Positions 20,744-31,338 of a stretch of 64,000 nt of DNA are shown piece by piece. Position 1 is the stretch's first letter; each line of letters starts with the position of its first letter. Where the stretch lies: NCBI GenBank assembly GCA_024114885.1, contig CP099425.1, positions 1,922,001 through 1,986,000 of the forward strand, in the 5' to 3' direction. The translations under genes and the position numbers were made by a program. The stretch is from Septoria linicola. Lineage: Eukaryota; Ascomycota; Dothideomycetes; Mycosphaerellales; Mycosphaerellaceae. Below the pieces are notes generated by a model. The model ran no database searches, was not told the origin of the DNA, and saw nothing but the letters and a program-made list of their open reading frames with translations.

Positions 20744-22104
20744 TGTCTGTACTTCTGTATCGGCGGAACGTGACAATTTGGCTCGTACTTCTTTAGGTAG
20801 TAACTTGTGATTGCTGGAATGTGCCAACAGTGATCGCGACTGTGCATTCACTTGTTATCAGGAGCGGCCAGTCAGCCCCTCCTCAGTCTACTGCTGCAGC
20901 CGTGCCACCTTCCGAAGAAGGCGCTCCACGGCCAGGGATCTTTGAGTGAGGTGTTCATCCGATTGCCTGAAACTAGTGAAGAATGTCGTTGTTGCAGATT
21001 CAGTGACACCAGGACTATCCCAAAACGTGATCCTGGTCGTTTGCAGACTGAAGTCTACGCATCAGTGCTCGAGATTTCACGCCAAAAGTCTTCGGAAGGC
21101 GAGACGAGTTTTGCGACGAGTTCATCTCGGTTGTGAGACCTCCACTTCTAGACCTACTCTAGTTGTGTAACTTGACCTGCACGCTCTCCATGTGCTACGC
21201 GAAGACGTCAGCGCATGGGGTGGTCGCTCTGATCGCTCCAAACCAATTACGCCCTTCATCTGAGAGCAGAATCACACGACTGTTTGGTGCTTTGCGTGCG
21301 TGTTGGCGCCGCCAGCGAGGCTGAAATTTACTCTTTGAGAACGAATGTATTTTGAGAGATGGGAAGGCTGGCGATATATGCCTCTACCAATAGTCAGTGG
21401 GGCCATTGTCGAGCAGGGTCTAGTGTGGTGGCATTCAACAGGACCGGTCACGCGCTTTCACTATGCACAATGGTTGATGAGCTCATATAGCATGTGTCTC
21501 GCTTGGAGGCCGCATGAACACTGCAAGCATGGTCGAAGTCTGCATAACCGAACATGATCTGATTTGATACCTGAGTGGCAATCTCCAAGCACCAGCAGTG
21601 AAGCCAGCGGGTTGATGATGTGCACGGGGTCGATACTGCAAGAGATCAGTGGGGGTAGAGCATATGGTCACTGTGCGGATTCCAGCAGTCAATATGGCTC
21701 AACCGCGAAGTTGATGCCGGCTTTCCCCTGCGTTGTTAGTGGGTGGACGGTCATCACCTTGTGGCCGCGCCACCAGACTGTCTGATCACGCATGGCGTAG
21801 AGCAGATCTGTCGAGGACAGTAGACCCTGCTCGTGGGCAGACGTGTAGCCTGGGGCAGGGGAGCACCAAGGACAAGGAAACAGCTCATTCCCTCGCGGGA
21901 ACGTCAGAAGGTGTGTTCAGAGATGTTTGCATTTGTCTATAGACTTGACGCAGAATCATCTCTCAGCTACCACGCTGAAGGGGTATCCGTGTATCATGTC
22001 CTTGCCGCTTCTGTGCAGGCACGCCTCTTGAACGCCAGACTCTTGACGGTCATGCAGAACAAATCATTCCATCATCCATGCTTTTATAGGTGGTCGTGAT
22101 GCGC
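20744..22104. other. Intergenic region without recognised genes
   Basis: 1.36 kb holding the promoter of the kinase-like gene and the 3' flank of RPL28. Only short frames in poor codon context occur. Confidence 0.5.
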
Positions 22105-22797
22105 TTATGCGACGAGCTGAACGACACCGCCGGCCTCCTTGATCTTGCGCTCGGCATCCTTGGAGAAGTAACGGGCGCGGACAATGAGAGGAACCTCTGG
22201 GATGCGACCCTTGCCGAGGACCTTGCTGTAGCCGAGTGGGAGGAGATCGAGGACTGGGGCAGTGTCGGACTTGCCGCCAGCGAGAGCCTTCTCGCGCTGC
22301 TCTTGTGGGACGAGAGACCAGAGCTAGACATTTCAGATCAGCACCATGTGGCTAGTGGGCATATCTTTGTCTCGCAACTCACCTTGTCAAGGTTGATGAC
22401 TGGCTTCCAGAACTGGTTCTGGAGCTTGTGGAAGTATCGCATACCAACCTTACCGCTGTTTGATCATTAGCATGTGCGTCAGTGGAGAGATGTGTTTGTA
22501 TTACTCACAAGTAACCTGGATGGTACTTGTCCATGTTGGTACGGTGGTGGTGCTGACCACCAGCAAGACCACGACCACCGGGATGCTTTCTGTGCTTTCC
22601 GACACGACCGTGACCGGCCGAGACGTGACCGCGGCTGTAAGAAGAAATATCATCAGTACACCATTCCATCACCAATTGTGCCTATTGCGATGCCACGCAT
22701 CCGTCTTCGTCGAGGTCGGGTAGGGTCGCGGATGTGGCATCGCAATGTCGTGGAATGAAACGTACTGCTTTCTGGTCTTCGTCAATCTGGTAGGCAT
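22105..22797 (-). CDS. RPL28: 60S ribosomal protein L28 (uL15)
   Basis: Four exons: 22797-22766, 22634-22509, 22455-22383 and 22323-22105. Introns of 131, 53 and 59 nt have GTACGT, GTGAGT and GTGAGT donors. All phases fit and give 149 residues, the exact usual size of eukaryotic uL15 (L27A, yeast Rpl28). Diagnostic stretches are MPTRLTKTRKHRGHVSAGHG, then GKHRKHPGGRGLAGG, HHHRTNMDKYHPGYFGKVGM, YFHKLQNQFWKPVINLDKLW and the ending AGGVVQLVA. The protein is part of the large subunit near the peptidyl-transferase region. The short 32-nt first exon and long first intron are typical of fungal ribosomal-protein genes, where introns often carry regulation. Intron 1 contains a long hairpin (separate entry). 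Confidence 0.97.
22684..22746 (-). repeat. 18-bp hairpin in RPL28 intron 1
   Basis: Arms 22684-22703 and 22729-22746 are reverse complements over 18 pairs with a 2-nt bulge (CG at 22696-22697 or an adjacent phase) and a 25-nt loop. They lie wholly inside the 131-nt first intron. Confidence 0.85.
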
Positions 22798-24494
22798 TTT
22801 GACGTTGTTGTCGCTGGGTGATGAACAGAAAGTCGAAGTTCGAACTTTGCGAAGAGATGTGGGAAGGTGCGATGGAGATTTTTGGCTTGGCGGGGCACAC
22901 TTCTCTCACTGGTTGAAACCAGACGGACGCTAGTGGCTGTCAGATGAATGTCGCTCCGTGGACAATTCTCATCGACAGGCTCCTCGCTTCTCTCCTACCT
23001 TAACACCTAGTTCTGCTTAACCGAGAAGTCTGTCAAGACGCGCATTTCAGCCGTGTCAGTGGGTTATAGCACGGTCTTGAGCATCGTGCGCACGATGCTC
23101 GCACGCTTGGTGGACTTTCCTCACCCACATGAACGCCGCAGACTGCTACATCGGCTGGTTCAGACGAGCCTCCGCATCGACGATGAAATGATGAAGGTGC
23201 AGCCGCAACAACACATAGCGTTTCCCCAAGGACACCAGGTTAATGTCACAGACTCCATAATAATTGGATTGTGCATGCCATGACTGCAGCTTCCCTAGCT
23301 CGACTGGGAACATGTCTTCGTTGATGTGCAAGTAGTGAATTCGAACTTTCCAGCTCTTGTCGCCCTCAAGAAGATCGTGCATTTACTACGATGCAGAATC
23401 CATCATCAGGCTATTGTATGGTGACCATTGCGTGCCAGCAACGGTCTCGACGACATTTGAAAAGCCTCGGCTCACAATGTTCGGCACAGTGTCAGCCCAA
23501 ATGAGTGACGCTGCATGTAGAAGCTCAATTACTGCTTCGATCGCTGGCATCGGAAGGCTCGCAGCGAAGATTGACCTGATATAAGAATTGCGGGCGACAC
23601 ATGTTCAGAGTTGCCCATGCAGCGGCAACATTCCCAGTTCATGGTTCTCTTCAACAAGCACGAGTCCATATCTCTGGCGCGGAACTGCGAAGCTCAGTCT
23701 GCGGTAGATATGATCGAGGCATGATGCGCGAAGTACCAGCAGATGTTGATTCTACCAGGTCCACGGTAGCTGGCTACGTGCCTCTTCGAGACACAGATAG
23801 ATCAGTGAGCGGTGAGCTGTCACGTGCTCAGGCGCCGACTCTGCAGGCTTACAAGATGCGACCACTACATGTGCCATCCTTTCCTGGAGTATGATCGGAA
23901 CGAGACTTGTTGATCAAGCAACATGTCTGTTGTGATACAAGTATAGAGCAGCGCTCCACTGCACGAATTACTGAGTTCTTCGCAATAGTGTATAATCTTG
24001 AACTGCTTGAAGACAGCACCACGGAATCGGCAAGTCAAGGCAGCACTAAACCACAATAGCCACCACAGGCACAGAACGCAGATTCGCACTTCTGTGTTGC
24101 ACACGCCCGTCGATATAAGCCACAGGCAAGCCGCACAAGCCACAAAACTACACGCTCGAGCACTACCGAGCCTGCGGACGAAGCAAGGGCCTGCAGAACT
24201 GAACATCACACGCTCTACAGTGCAGGATCGCTTCGCTGCATAATGCACACCATCAACGCACGAGCATACGGATGCCACGAATCCAGACTCCATCCCAATC
24301 CCGCCAGTGCTGTCAGCGAACAGAAAGGTGTACGAAGCTGCACGTAGCGTGGTGCCGGTCATGTCTTGCATATGCTCATACCTCCCTCACTTACACCCCG
24401 CTATGATGCTCTTGCCTCTCACACTGGGAAAATGAAGGTATGTGAAGCATCTAGAGGTGTGCCGGGTCACGGCAAGAGGGGAGCGACTCGTGGC
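22798..24494. other. Divergent intergenic region, RPL28 / feruloyl esterase
   Basis: 1.7 kb with the RPL28 promoter on the left and the esterase promoter on the right. The only structure noted is a perfect 22-base palindrome at 23079-23100. Several Cys-rich frames are judged random. Confidence 0.5.
23079..23100. repeat. Perfect 22-bp palindrome
   Basis: Two 11-base halves (GAGCATCGTGC and its exact complement GCACGATGCTC) with no spacer, in the RPL28 / esterase intergenic region. It could be a dimeric transcription-factor site or a chance palindrome. Confidence 0.7.
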
Positions 24495-24500
24495 TATAAA
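24495..24500 (+). promoter_or_regulatory. TATA box of the feruloyl-esterase-like gene
   Basis: TATAAA lies 51 bases before the ATG at 24551, in the context GGCTATAAAGAC, a usual distance for an inducible secreted-enzyme gene. Confidence 0.5.
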
Positions 24501-24550
24501 GACTTCTACGAGAAGCTCTGAAGCTGCAGCATCCAGCTCAAATTCAGAAA

Positions 24551-25589
24551 ATGCATTCAAATTCTCCCGCAATGTGCAAAATTCGCACCGCTCTGACCTT
24601 ACTCGTCTTTCTCAGCACCGCGAATGCTTTTAACGCGTCGACTGGTTGCGGCAAAGCATTAGGCTATGGAATCAAGAAAGGCGGCACAGGATCCAGCAAC
24701 ACAATCACCTTGACTTCCGGCGGCATCACACGATCTTTCCTGCTACATATTCCAACAAACTACAACATCAACAGTGCCAGAGGCCTCATTTTCGGGTTCC
24801 ATGGACGTGGTGCAACAGCATCTAAGCAGGAAGTGCTAAGCTCATTTTCGGACCCCTACTTCAATAGAGACAACCTGGCTGTCTACCCACAAGGTATCGA
24901 CAATCAGTGGCAGGGAGACCCAGAAGCTAGGACAAATGATGTACAGTTCACACTCGACATCATCGACTACCTCGCTCCGAGATACTGCATCAATCAGGAC
25001 GCAATCTTCTCGACTGGAAAGTCTAATGGCGGAGGGTTCAGCCTGAACATCATTGCCTGCGACCCCGTCGCTAGCACGAGAATCGCTGCGTTTGCTTCAA
25101 ACAGCGGTGCTTACTGTATGTCACTAGTGCTACGTCCCTCCAGAAATGGATGCAAACTAACAACACACCACAGACGCCACCACCCCTTCAACAGGCTGCG
25201 CCCCTCTCACCGTGGCCCTCCCCTGCAACCCCGGCCGCAGCACCGTCCCCATCCTCGAAATCCACGGCAGCGCGGACGACGTAATTCCGTACTACGGCGG
25301 CGACCGCCGAGGCAAATGTCTCCCCACGGTGCCTCACTTCGTCACAGAATGGGCGAAGCGTAATGGTCTCGGCTCCACCAACATCACGACCAACACGTAT
25401 GACAGACAAGTCCACAAGCACGAGTTTGGCCAAGCACAAGGCAAAGTGGGTCTGGTGACGAGTTACTGGGTGAATGCTCTGACGCATTCGTGGGCGAGCA
25501 CGATCGCGAATACAGATACTGCGACGCCGACTTTTGTTAATGCTACGAGTATCATGATGGATTGGTTTAACAAGTGGAACTTGCCGTGA
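24551..25589 (+). CDS. Secreted CE1 esterase, feruloyl-esterase-like
   Basis: Exons 24551-25115 and 25174-25589 with a 58-nt intron (GTATGT...CACAG) give 326 residues. The N-terminus has a signal peptide; the hydrophobic core TALTLLVFLSTANA follows either Met1 or Met8 (24572), and both starts are possible. The enzyme has the alpha/beta-hydrolase pattern: RSFLLHIPTNYN, the oxyanion segment GFHGRGA, nucleophile elbow GKSNGG with Ser158, acid loop HGSADDVIPYYGG, and a C-terminal His in THSWAS. The Cys pairs (TGCGKAL, YCINQDAI, ACDP, TGCAPLTVALPC) fit extracellular disulfides. Family CE1 feruloyl esterases release ferulate from plant arabinoxylan, suggesting plant biomass use. Acetylxylan esterase or a polyester hydrolase are alternatives. 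No carbohydrate-binding module is seen. Confidence 0.87.
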
Positions 25590-25768
25590 GCATCCCAATA
25601 GTGTGCATACCGGGAGGGACGGATCGAAGAAGTGAAACGATCATGGCACGAGTTAAGCTGACAAGTGGTTAAGGATATACATACGTAGGCTAGACGGTGT
25701 CATTAGGTACCAATCCTGAACAAGTTTCCCAGCTGTGCTCTGAAAAGCCCGCTATCTCGACGTCTCTT

Positions 25769-28092
25769 CTATGAGGTATGCATGCTGCTGTCGTCCTCAG
25801 GGCTCTTCATTTCGCGAAACAAGTATGCAGAGACGCCCCACAACGCTCGAAATGCTTGGACACGCTCGTCAACGTCAAGCAGATCATACCATTTCGTTCT
25901 TTGCAATTCTGGTCGTGACCATTTGGTGTCCTCTGGCAGTGGATTGGGCATAGTTTCCGTTCTCAGATACTCAAGATATGCAACGTGAACTCGTAGCTTC
26001 AGGATAGAAATGTGGTGGTTCAAGGATGAGACCATAAAGACCTGCAGGAACTTTCTGTCAGTATGAAGGATGCGTTGATGTAAGCATCCGGGATGCAGCC
26101 TCCTGTACAGCGAAGAGTAGCATGTTCGCATCCAGTGAACTCACCTCATCGTAATGAGAATTGGGGTCCTTGCCAATTGCTTCGTAATCCATCTTCGCAT
26201 CCCACATCTTGCTGCCTGGCTTGAGCTCCTTCCAAAGCATGGCAGGAGTCTTCCTCTTCGGACGTCGTGCGGTGTTACGATGCACAGAGGCATTGGCAAC
26301 CATTTCCTCCGCCATTTGCAGTACGTCCTTGACCAGATTTGCACTTTCGGGATCCTTTGAGAATTTAGCATGAATCAGTGGGCACATTGTGGAGCGCAAG
26401 ACGGCATACCTCTTGTTTGGCAACCTCGTCACCCGGCCCGCCACCCCATCGAGGTTTGGTTGTCCACCACTTTCCTTCACCTGGAATCTGCTCGGTCCGA
26501 CCTTGTCGCCGGCGTTCCTGCGCAAGCTGTAGAAGACCACCAAGCTCACGCATTGCATCGAGGCGAGCTTTGGCGTGCTTTTCCTTTTCGCTCAGATGAG
26601 TAGCATGAAAGTCAATCTCGGGTCGGCATTGCACGGTCATGACAGGGCCCTCGAGGAAGCCGTTGCGCGCTTTGAGCCGGTCCCTAGGTCTTCGATAGAC
26701 TGCTGCTGTCTGACGCACTGGGACGTTGAGCTTGTGGATCTGGACAAGCGGCATATGTCGAGGTGGTGCTACCTGGCTTCCAAATGGGTACGTTGTGCCA
26801 TCCACAAATGCCTTGACCATATCTGAACGGAACTGATCTGGCATCTCACAACCTGTTGAGGTACGGCGACCTTTATAGCGGAGCCGGTCCTCGAGCTGGC
26901 CTTCGTTGGCTTCCGTGGGTAATGGAATAGATGCTGCGATTGCTGTTGTGTCATCGTGGGCACCAGTACCGCTGCCCTTCGTAGTGGCTGACGAATTGCC
27001 ACTGTGCTCCCTAGATCCTGTCTGCAGGTTCATGATTGACGGCACGCTGTCGAGACGCTGGCGCTTGGCGCCTTTCTCACCAGCTTCGTCAGTCCTGGCT
27101 GGAGTACCCCTGTAGTAGTGATCAAGGCTAGTGTCCCAGTACTGCGCAACGCTTTCGAGGCCCTCCCAAAACTTGCGCATATACGCTAGTCGAGGCTTCG
27201 GTCCGGGCTTGAGGGTCCTTGTGATGACGCGAATGCCAGTATCATTGTCGACGCGAAGCTCACCTAATCGCTCATCAAAAGCCTTGCGCTTGGCCACGGC
27301 AGCTGAGTCGACTTTGGTGGCAGCAGCATACGAAGCTGGATTTATTGCTTGCCCAGGAGCCAATGGCGGAAAGTACGACTTTCCTTGTAAAAGGTCAGCT
27401 TGAACAATGTCCGAGCTGTGGTGACTACTGACCATCAGGTGTCTCGGGCACCAAGTCCTCTGGCTCGCACTCTGGAGCGAAGGACACATTCAGAATACCC
27501 AGATGGTCATCAGAGACATCCGAAGGCTTTGATATCTGCGAAAATGATCGCTGAAGCTTCGGCGGCAAGGACGGATCCCTCCAAGCATTGTCATCAACGG
27601 TTGGAAGATATGGAAAAGTGACAGGAGTTGCTGCAGGAGGTGGGTCTCGCTCTGGAAAGGAATTCAGTGTAGGCTCAATCAGGATGCCCTTGTATCATGT
27701 CCACATACCTTGTTCTGGATCGGTGGTGTTGAAGCCTACGCCCACGAAGTGTTAGCATTCATGATCCAGATTCCCTCTATGACAACCTTTCTTGCCCTGC
27801 GCATGTCCTTTCAATTTTGATGCCCAACCACGCCGCCTGCTCGAAGAAGATCTGACGCCAGTCATCGTCGCCAATGACTGGCGGATGTATTCAGGCCTGC
27901 CCTGAACTACAACACAATCATGGCGGGCATGATATCGTCCATCATCTCACGCTGGCTCCTTCCAAAAGTGCATCGTATGGCAGCCACGTTACAATCAAGC
28001 TGTTGTAAGTGGCAGCGACCAGGCCAATGAGTTGCACACAGTCACGATAGGGCGATGAAAATTGTGATCTCACCCGCAAACATTGAATTCAT
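25769..28092 (-). CDS. Seven-exon conserved orphan, probably nuclear
   Basis: Reconstructed exons: 28092-28074, 27945-27787, 27735-27709, 27651-27433, 27383-26410, 26354-26145 and 26041-25769. Introns are 49-128 nt, all GT-AG with consistent phases, giving 626 residues. Telling stretches are RPEYIRQSLATMTGVRSSSS, SFAPECEPEDLVPETPDGKS, YFPPLAPGQAINPASYAAAT, RKFWEGLESVAQYWDTSLDH and PLPEDTKWSRPELQRTKWYD. Basic runs (RPKRKTPAML, GEKGAKRQRLD) suggest a nuclear protein. No domain is recognised, and the tight conservation of motifs around a splice-rich structure argues for a real housekeeping or chromatin-associated gene. The first 19-nt exon is the weakest part of the model. Confidence 0.75.
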
Positions 28093-28798
28093 GAACATCT
28101 TGATGTGCCGTCCAGTTCAAGACCAGATGATGGTCTTTCTGCCAGACGCCGAATGGATCTGCTCGACTCATGTGGCGGAGGCGGAATTGGCATTGTGTGA
28201 TGCGACAACATCAGCTGCAAGAATCCACCTCAATACTGGAGTGCAGGACAACGCTGCAAGGTTCTGGATGAGCTACTGCAACGGCACGGCGAGGCTTGCC
28301 CGAGCAACGTCTCGAGACTGTTCGCGTGACGTGCTTTGATCAGGCTGTAAGAGCATCCTGCTGCATTCGATACCTCGCAGTAGGGGACGATTCGAATTGT
28401 AGTCTGGCGAACGTCGGGCGAACACGTTGCTGCCATCGAAGAAGTCTCGACACACGAGTCATGTGTTGCAGAGCCCCAACATCCCACTCATCACGCCGAT
28501 ACCGGACGTGGGATGGAGAAAGGTTCCATGCTATCAATGCTCTCCACGCAGCATAACGTGATTGAGACTCTCATAACATCGCCAGACTCGGTGAACGTTT
28601 CAGGCTGAGTAGTACAGAGACTTCATGGTCCTGTAAGGACAGGGAAATACCTTCTACATCGATCAACTTCCAAAATCGATTGAAAGCTTGCCATAGCTTG
28701 AATTGAGGATAGATCCAAGGCCCCACTGCTAAGAAAGATCATTGAAACAGCTTCGTCAAGATCGTACTTGACACTCTTCATCAACACCAAATTTCATC
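28093..28798. other. Divergent intergenic region
   Basis: 706 bases between the orphan gene and the oxidoreductase gene. It holds both promoters; no further feature is seen. Confidence 0.5.
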
Positions 28799-29818
28799 AT
28801 GACCATCACCTACGGAACGATAGGAACCAATTGGATCACCGAATCATGGATTCAGGCCGCTAACAAGACTGGTCAGTGGGAGCTAAAGGCCGTCTATTCA
28901 CGCACGAAAGAGCAGGCTGAGAAGTTTGCCTCGAGATATGGCTGTACCCACATTCACACCTCACTGGAAGAGCTCGCCCACGATAGCAAGCTGCAGGTTA
29001 TCTATATCGCTTCGCCCAACAGTCTGCACTATGAGCAAGCCAAGCAGATGCTGAGGGCAAAGAAGCATGTGTTACTTGAAAAGCCTGCCACATCCACTGT
29101 CGCTGAGCTTGATGACTTATTCCGGATAGCAAAAGAAGAGGGCGTATATCTCATTGAGGCGTATAGGCATATTCAAGAGGCGAACTATAAACTGCTCCGC
29201 AAGCTTGTCGATGAGGAGAAGAGGTTGGGACAAATCTATGGGGCTTCGATAACCTATTGTTCCTACAGCAGCAGGTACAACAATGTTCTGAATGGCGAAG
29301 AGCCCAACATCTTCTCGCTCAAATTCTCGGGCGGAAGTTTAGTCGACGTCGGAGTGTATCCGGTGACCTTTGTCGTCGCTCTGTTTGGCAAGCCAAAGTC
29401 GCAATCATACATTCCTATGAAATGCCGTACCGGCGTCGATGGCGGAGGAGTCGGAATCCTGGAATATGATGGTTTTGGTGTGCAAATCAACAACAGCAAA
29501 TGCTACCAGAGCACGGCTCCCTGCGAGGTCTATGGCGAGAAGGGCACTCTCACCCTCAACTCCACGACAGACATCGACACTTTGAAACACTGGAGTCCGC
29601 AGACAAAGAAGAGCGAGGAGCTGGCAGGCCCTTGCAAGAGAGTCGAGAAGCCAAACGTGAACATGGAAGAGGAAGCGGCGGAATTTGCCAGAATACTGAA
29701 CAATCATGATACAAGCGCGCTGCAGGAACTGGAGACAATTTCGAGGAACGTCCTTCATGTCACTTCCGAGATGCGGAGGCAGGCGGGGATCGTCTATCCG
29801 GCGGATAAGTCGACCTAG
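28799..29818 (+). CDS. Gfo/Idh/MocA-family oxidoreductase
   Basis: A single exon of 339 residues from an ATG in good context (CATCATGACC). The N-terminal Rossmann fold is seen in ITYGTIGTNWITESWIQAAN and LKAVYSRTKEQAEKFASRYG, and the nucleotide-binding strand VIYIASPNSLHYEQAKQML leads to the hallmark EKP in HVLLEKPATS (about residue 98). The family's substrate segment follows: LIEAYRHIQEANY, and FSGGSLVDVGVYPVTFVVAL, where GGS(L)xDvG(v/c)Y is typical. Members use NAD(P) to oxidise or reduce sugars, inositols or dihydrodiols; the substrate cannot be read from sequence. It is probably cytosolic, as no signal peptide or transit peptide is visible. Confidence 0.92.
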   Translation: MTITYGTIGTNWITESWIQAANKTGQWELKAVYSRTKEQAEKFASRYGCTHIHTSLEELAHDSKLQVIYIASPNSLHYEQAKQMLRAKKHVLLEKPATSTVAELDDLFRIAKEEGVYLIEAYRHIQEANYKLLRKLVDEEKRLGQIYGASITYCSYSSRYNNVLNGEEPNIFSLKFSGGSLVDVGVYPVTFVVALFGKPKSQSYIPMKCRTGVDGGGVGILEYDGFGVQINNSKCYQSTAPCEVYGEKGTLTLNSTTDIDTLKHWSPQTKKSEELAGPCKRVEKPNVNMEEEAAEFARILNNHDTSALQELETISRNVLHVTSEMRRQAGIVYPADKST

Positions 29819-29988
29819 ACCGATCCATTCCTGAGGTGCTGAACAGACATGTGTCAAGGAAACGTTGTTGACAACCACGGATTGGAATCAAGGAGGCAGG
29901 TGGTGGGATGCCCTTGCGACTTGATTCGATATCAAACCCCGCACAACGTGTTCGTATGTACATAACGTTATGCAGCCCTGATAGGCAT

Positions 29989-31338
29989 TCACTGCTTTCC
30001 TCTTCGAGCTTTGAATTGCTCTATCCATTCCGCAGATCGAGCTTTGGGTACAATGTAGATTCGCACAAGGCCGTCCACGATCTCGACCTTCCCAGACCCA
30101 AGAAGCTTGATCAAATTGAGTTTCTTCCCAGCTTTGATCAATCCTCCCTGGCTCGTTTCCATGTAGCATTCGATCGCGTCCACGGTCCCGTATTCTTTCG
30201 CTTCATCCCATGGCACTGGGAGCAGATACGAAAGATGATCCGTAAGCGCCTCGTTCTCCTGAAACGCCTTGACAAAGTCCGTCTGCGCGTGCAATGGGTA
30301 CATGAACAGCACCGGAAACGAGAGGGTAGATGCAGGGTCTTTGGCGTCTTCAAGTTGAATAGCAGCGTCTTCCATCTCTGGCGGCGATGCGGTTTCACGA
30401 GTCACGATGTTTCGAGCCTTGAAAGCGGTCCGGAGTGCCGCCTGCTCGACACGCTGACGCTCTTCGCGTTGTTGACGCTCTCGGGCAAGCGCGGCGAGGT
30501 AATCCCGGCGGCTTTCTACCTTGCCTTGGAGGGTACGAAGGGCAGCGTTGCTTGCGTCAAACTGTAGGCCTGACGTGCAGGCATCTAAAGCCTCGGGAAC
30601 CTTGTCTAATGCGAGACAGGCTGAGGCTGCGCGGTACCAGGCTTTGATGTTACGAGGGTTGAGGCGAAGCACTGCGGCGCAGTCTTTATTTACTTGACCA
30701 TAGTTTTCTGCGAAGGTATATGGTCAGCTAGGGAAGCGCAGAATGTGTCTCTGGAGGGCAGTGATACTCATCTCGAGGTTACATAGCGCGCGATTTGCGA
30801 GGCATGCTTCCTCTATCTCGCGCTCCTTGATCGCCTCGGCTTCCTCGTCGAGCTCTGTGACTTTAATAGTCGGATCTTCATCAGTGACTTCTGTGATTCG
30901 GGCCGAGGAGTGAGCATCTTCAGGAGCGTCTACCAATTTGATCTTGCCTTGCACAGATGCAATTGCTTTTGTGTAGAACTCGCGAGCATCGTTCCACAAT
31001 CTGCTGCGTGCAGCTTCGTTGCCTTGCTCTCTGAAATTTGCAGCTACTTCTGCTTTGGTACCTTCATATGCAAGAGCTTTGATAGCTTCGAGCATGACAT
31101 TTTCGCCACCCTCACCATCCGTCTCATCTAGAGTGGTCATGAAGAGGGGGATGCGATTCATTTCTGCGAGCAGCTCATCTGCCGTTTTTGAGCGCATTTC
31201 TTCCATGCTGGGAGGCATGGCAGCCGTAACGGCATCGACGAAGTTGTCTGCATTCTGATGCTGCTTTGCAGCTGCATTGTCGCCGCCGTTGCTTGATGAT
31301 GGCTGCGTTGCCGTGTTATGGCCTTCATTTGAAGCCAT
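29989..31338 (-). CDS. CNS1: Hsp90 co-chaperone Cns1 / TTC4 (TPR protein)
   Basis: Exons 31338-30768 and 30707-29989 with a 60-nt intron give 429 residues. The N-terminus carries the acidic leader and MPPSMEEMRSKTADELLAEM-like approach helix, then three TPR units: NFREQGNEAARSRLWNDARE; EEACLANRALCNLEMKNYGQ across the splice; LNPRNIKAWYRAASACLALD. A charged helix (RERQQREERQRVEQAALRTA) leads into the C-terminal wheel domain (FPVLFMYPLHAQTDFVKAFQ; PVPWDEAKEYGTVDAIECYM; VEIVDGLVRIYIVPKARSAE). Cns1 is essential in yeast; it binds Hsp90/Hsp70 C-termini and supports translation factor eEF2 folding. Domain order and length match. The gene ends 170 bp from the convergent oxidoreductase. Confidence 0.93.

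Noticed and set aside
23865..24371. 168-codon Cys-rich minus frame
   Set aside because: Cysteines are irregular and there is no signal peptide at its start; likely a chance frame in C/T-rich promoter DNA.
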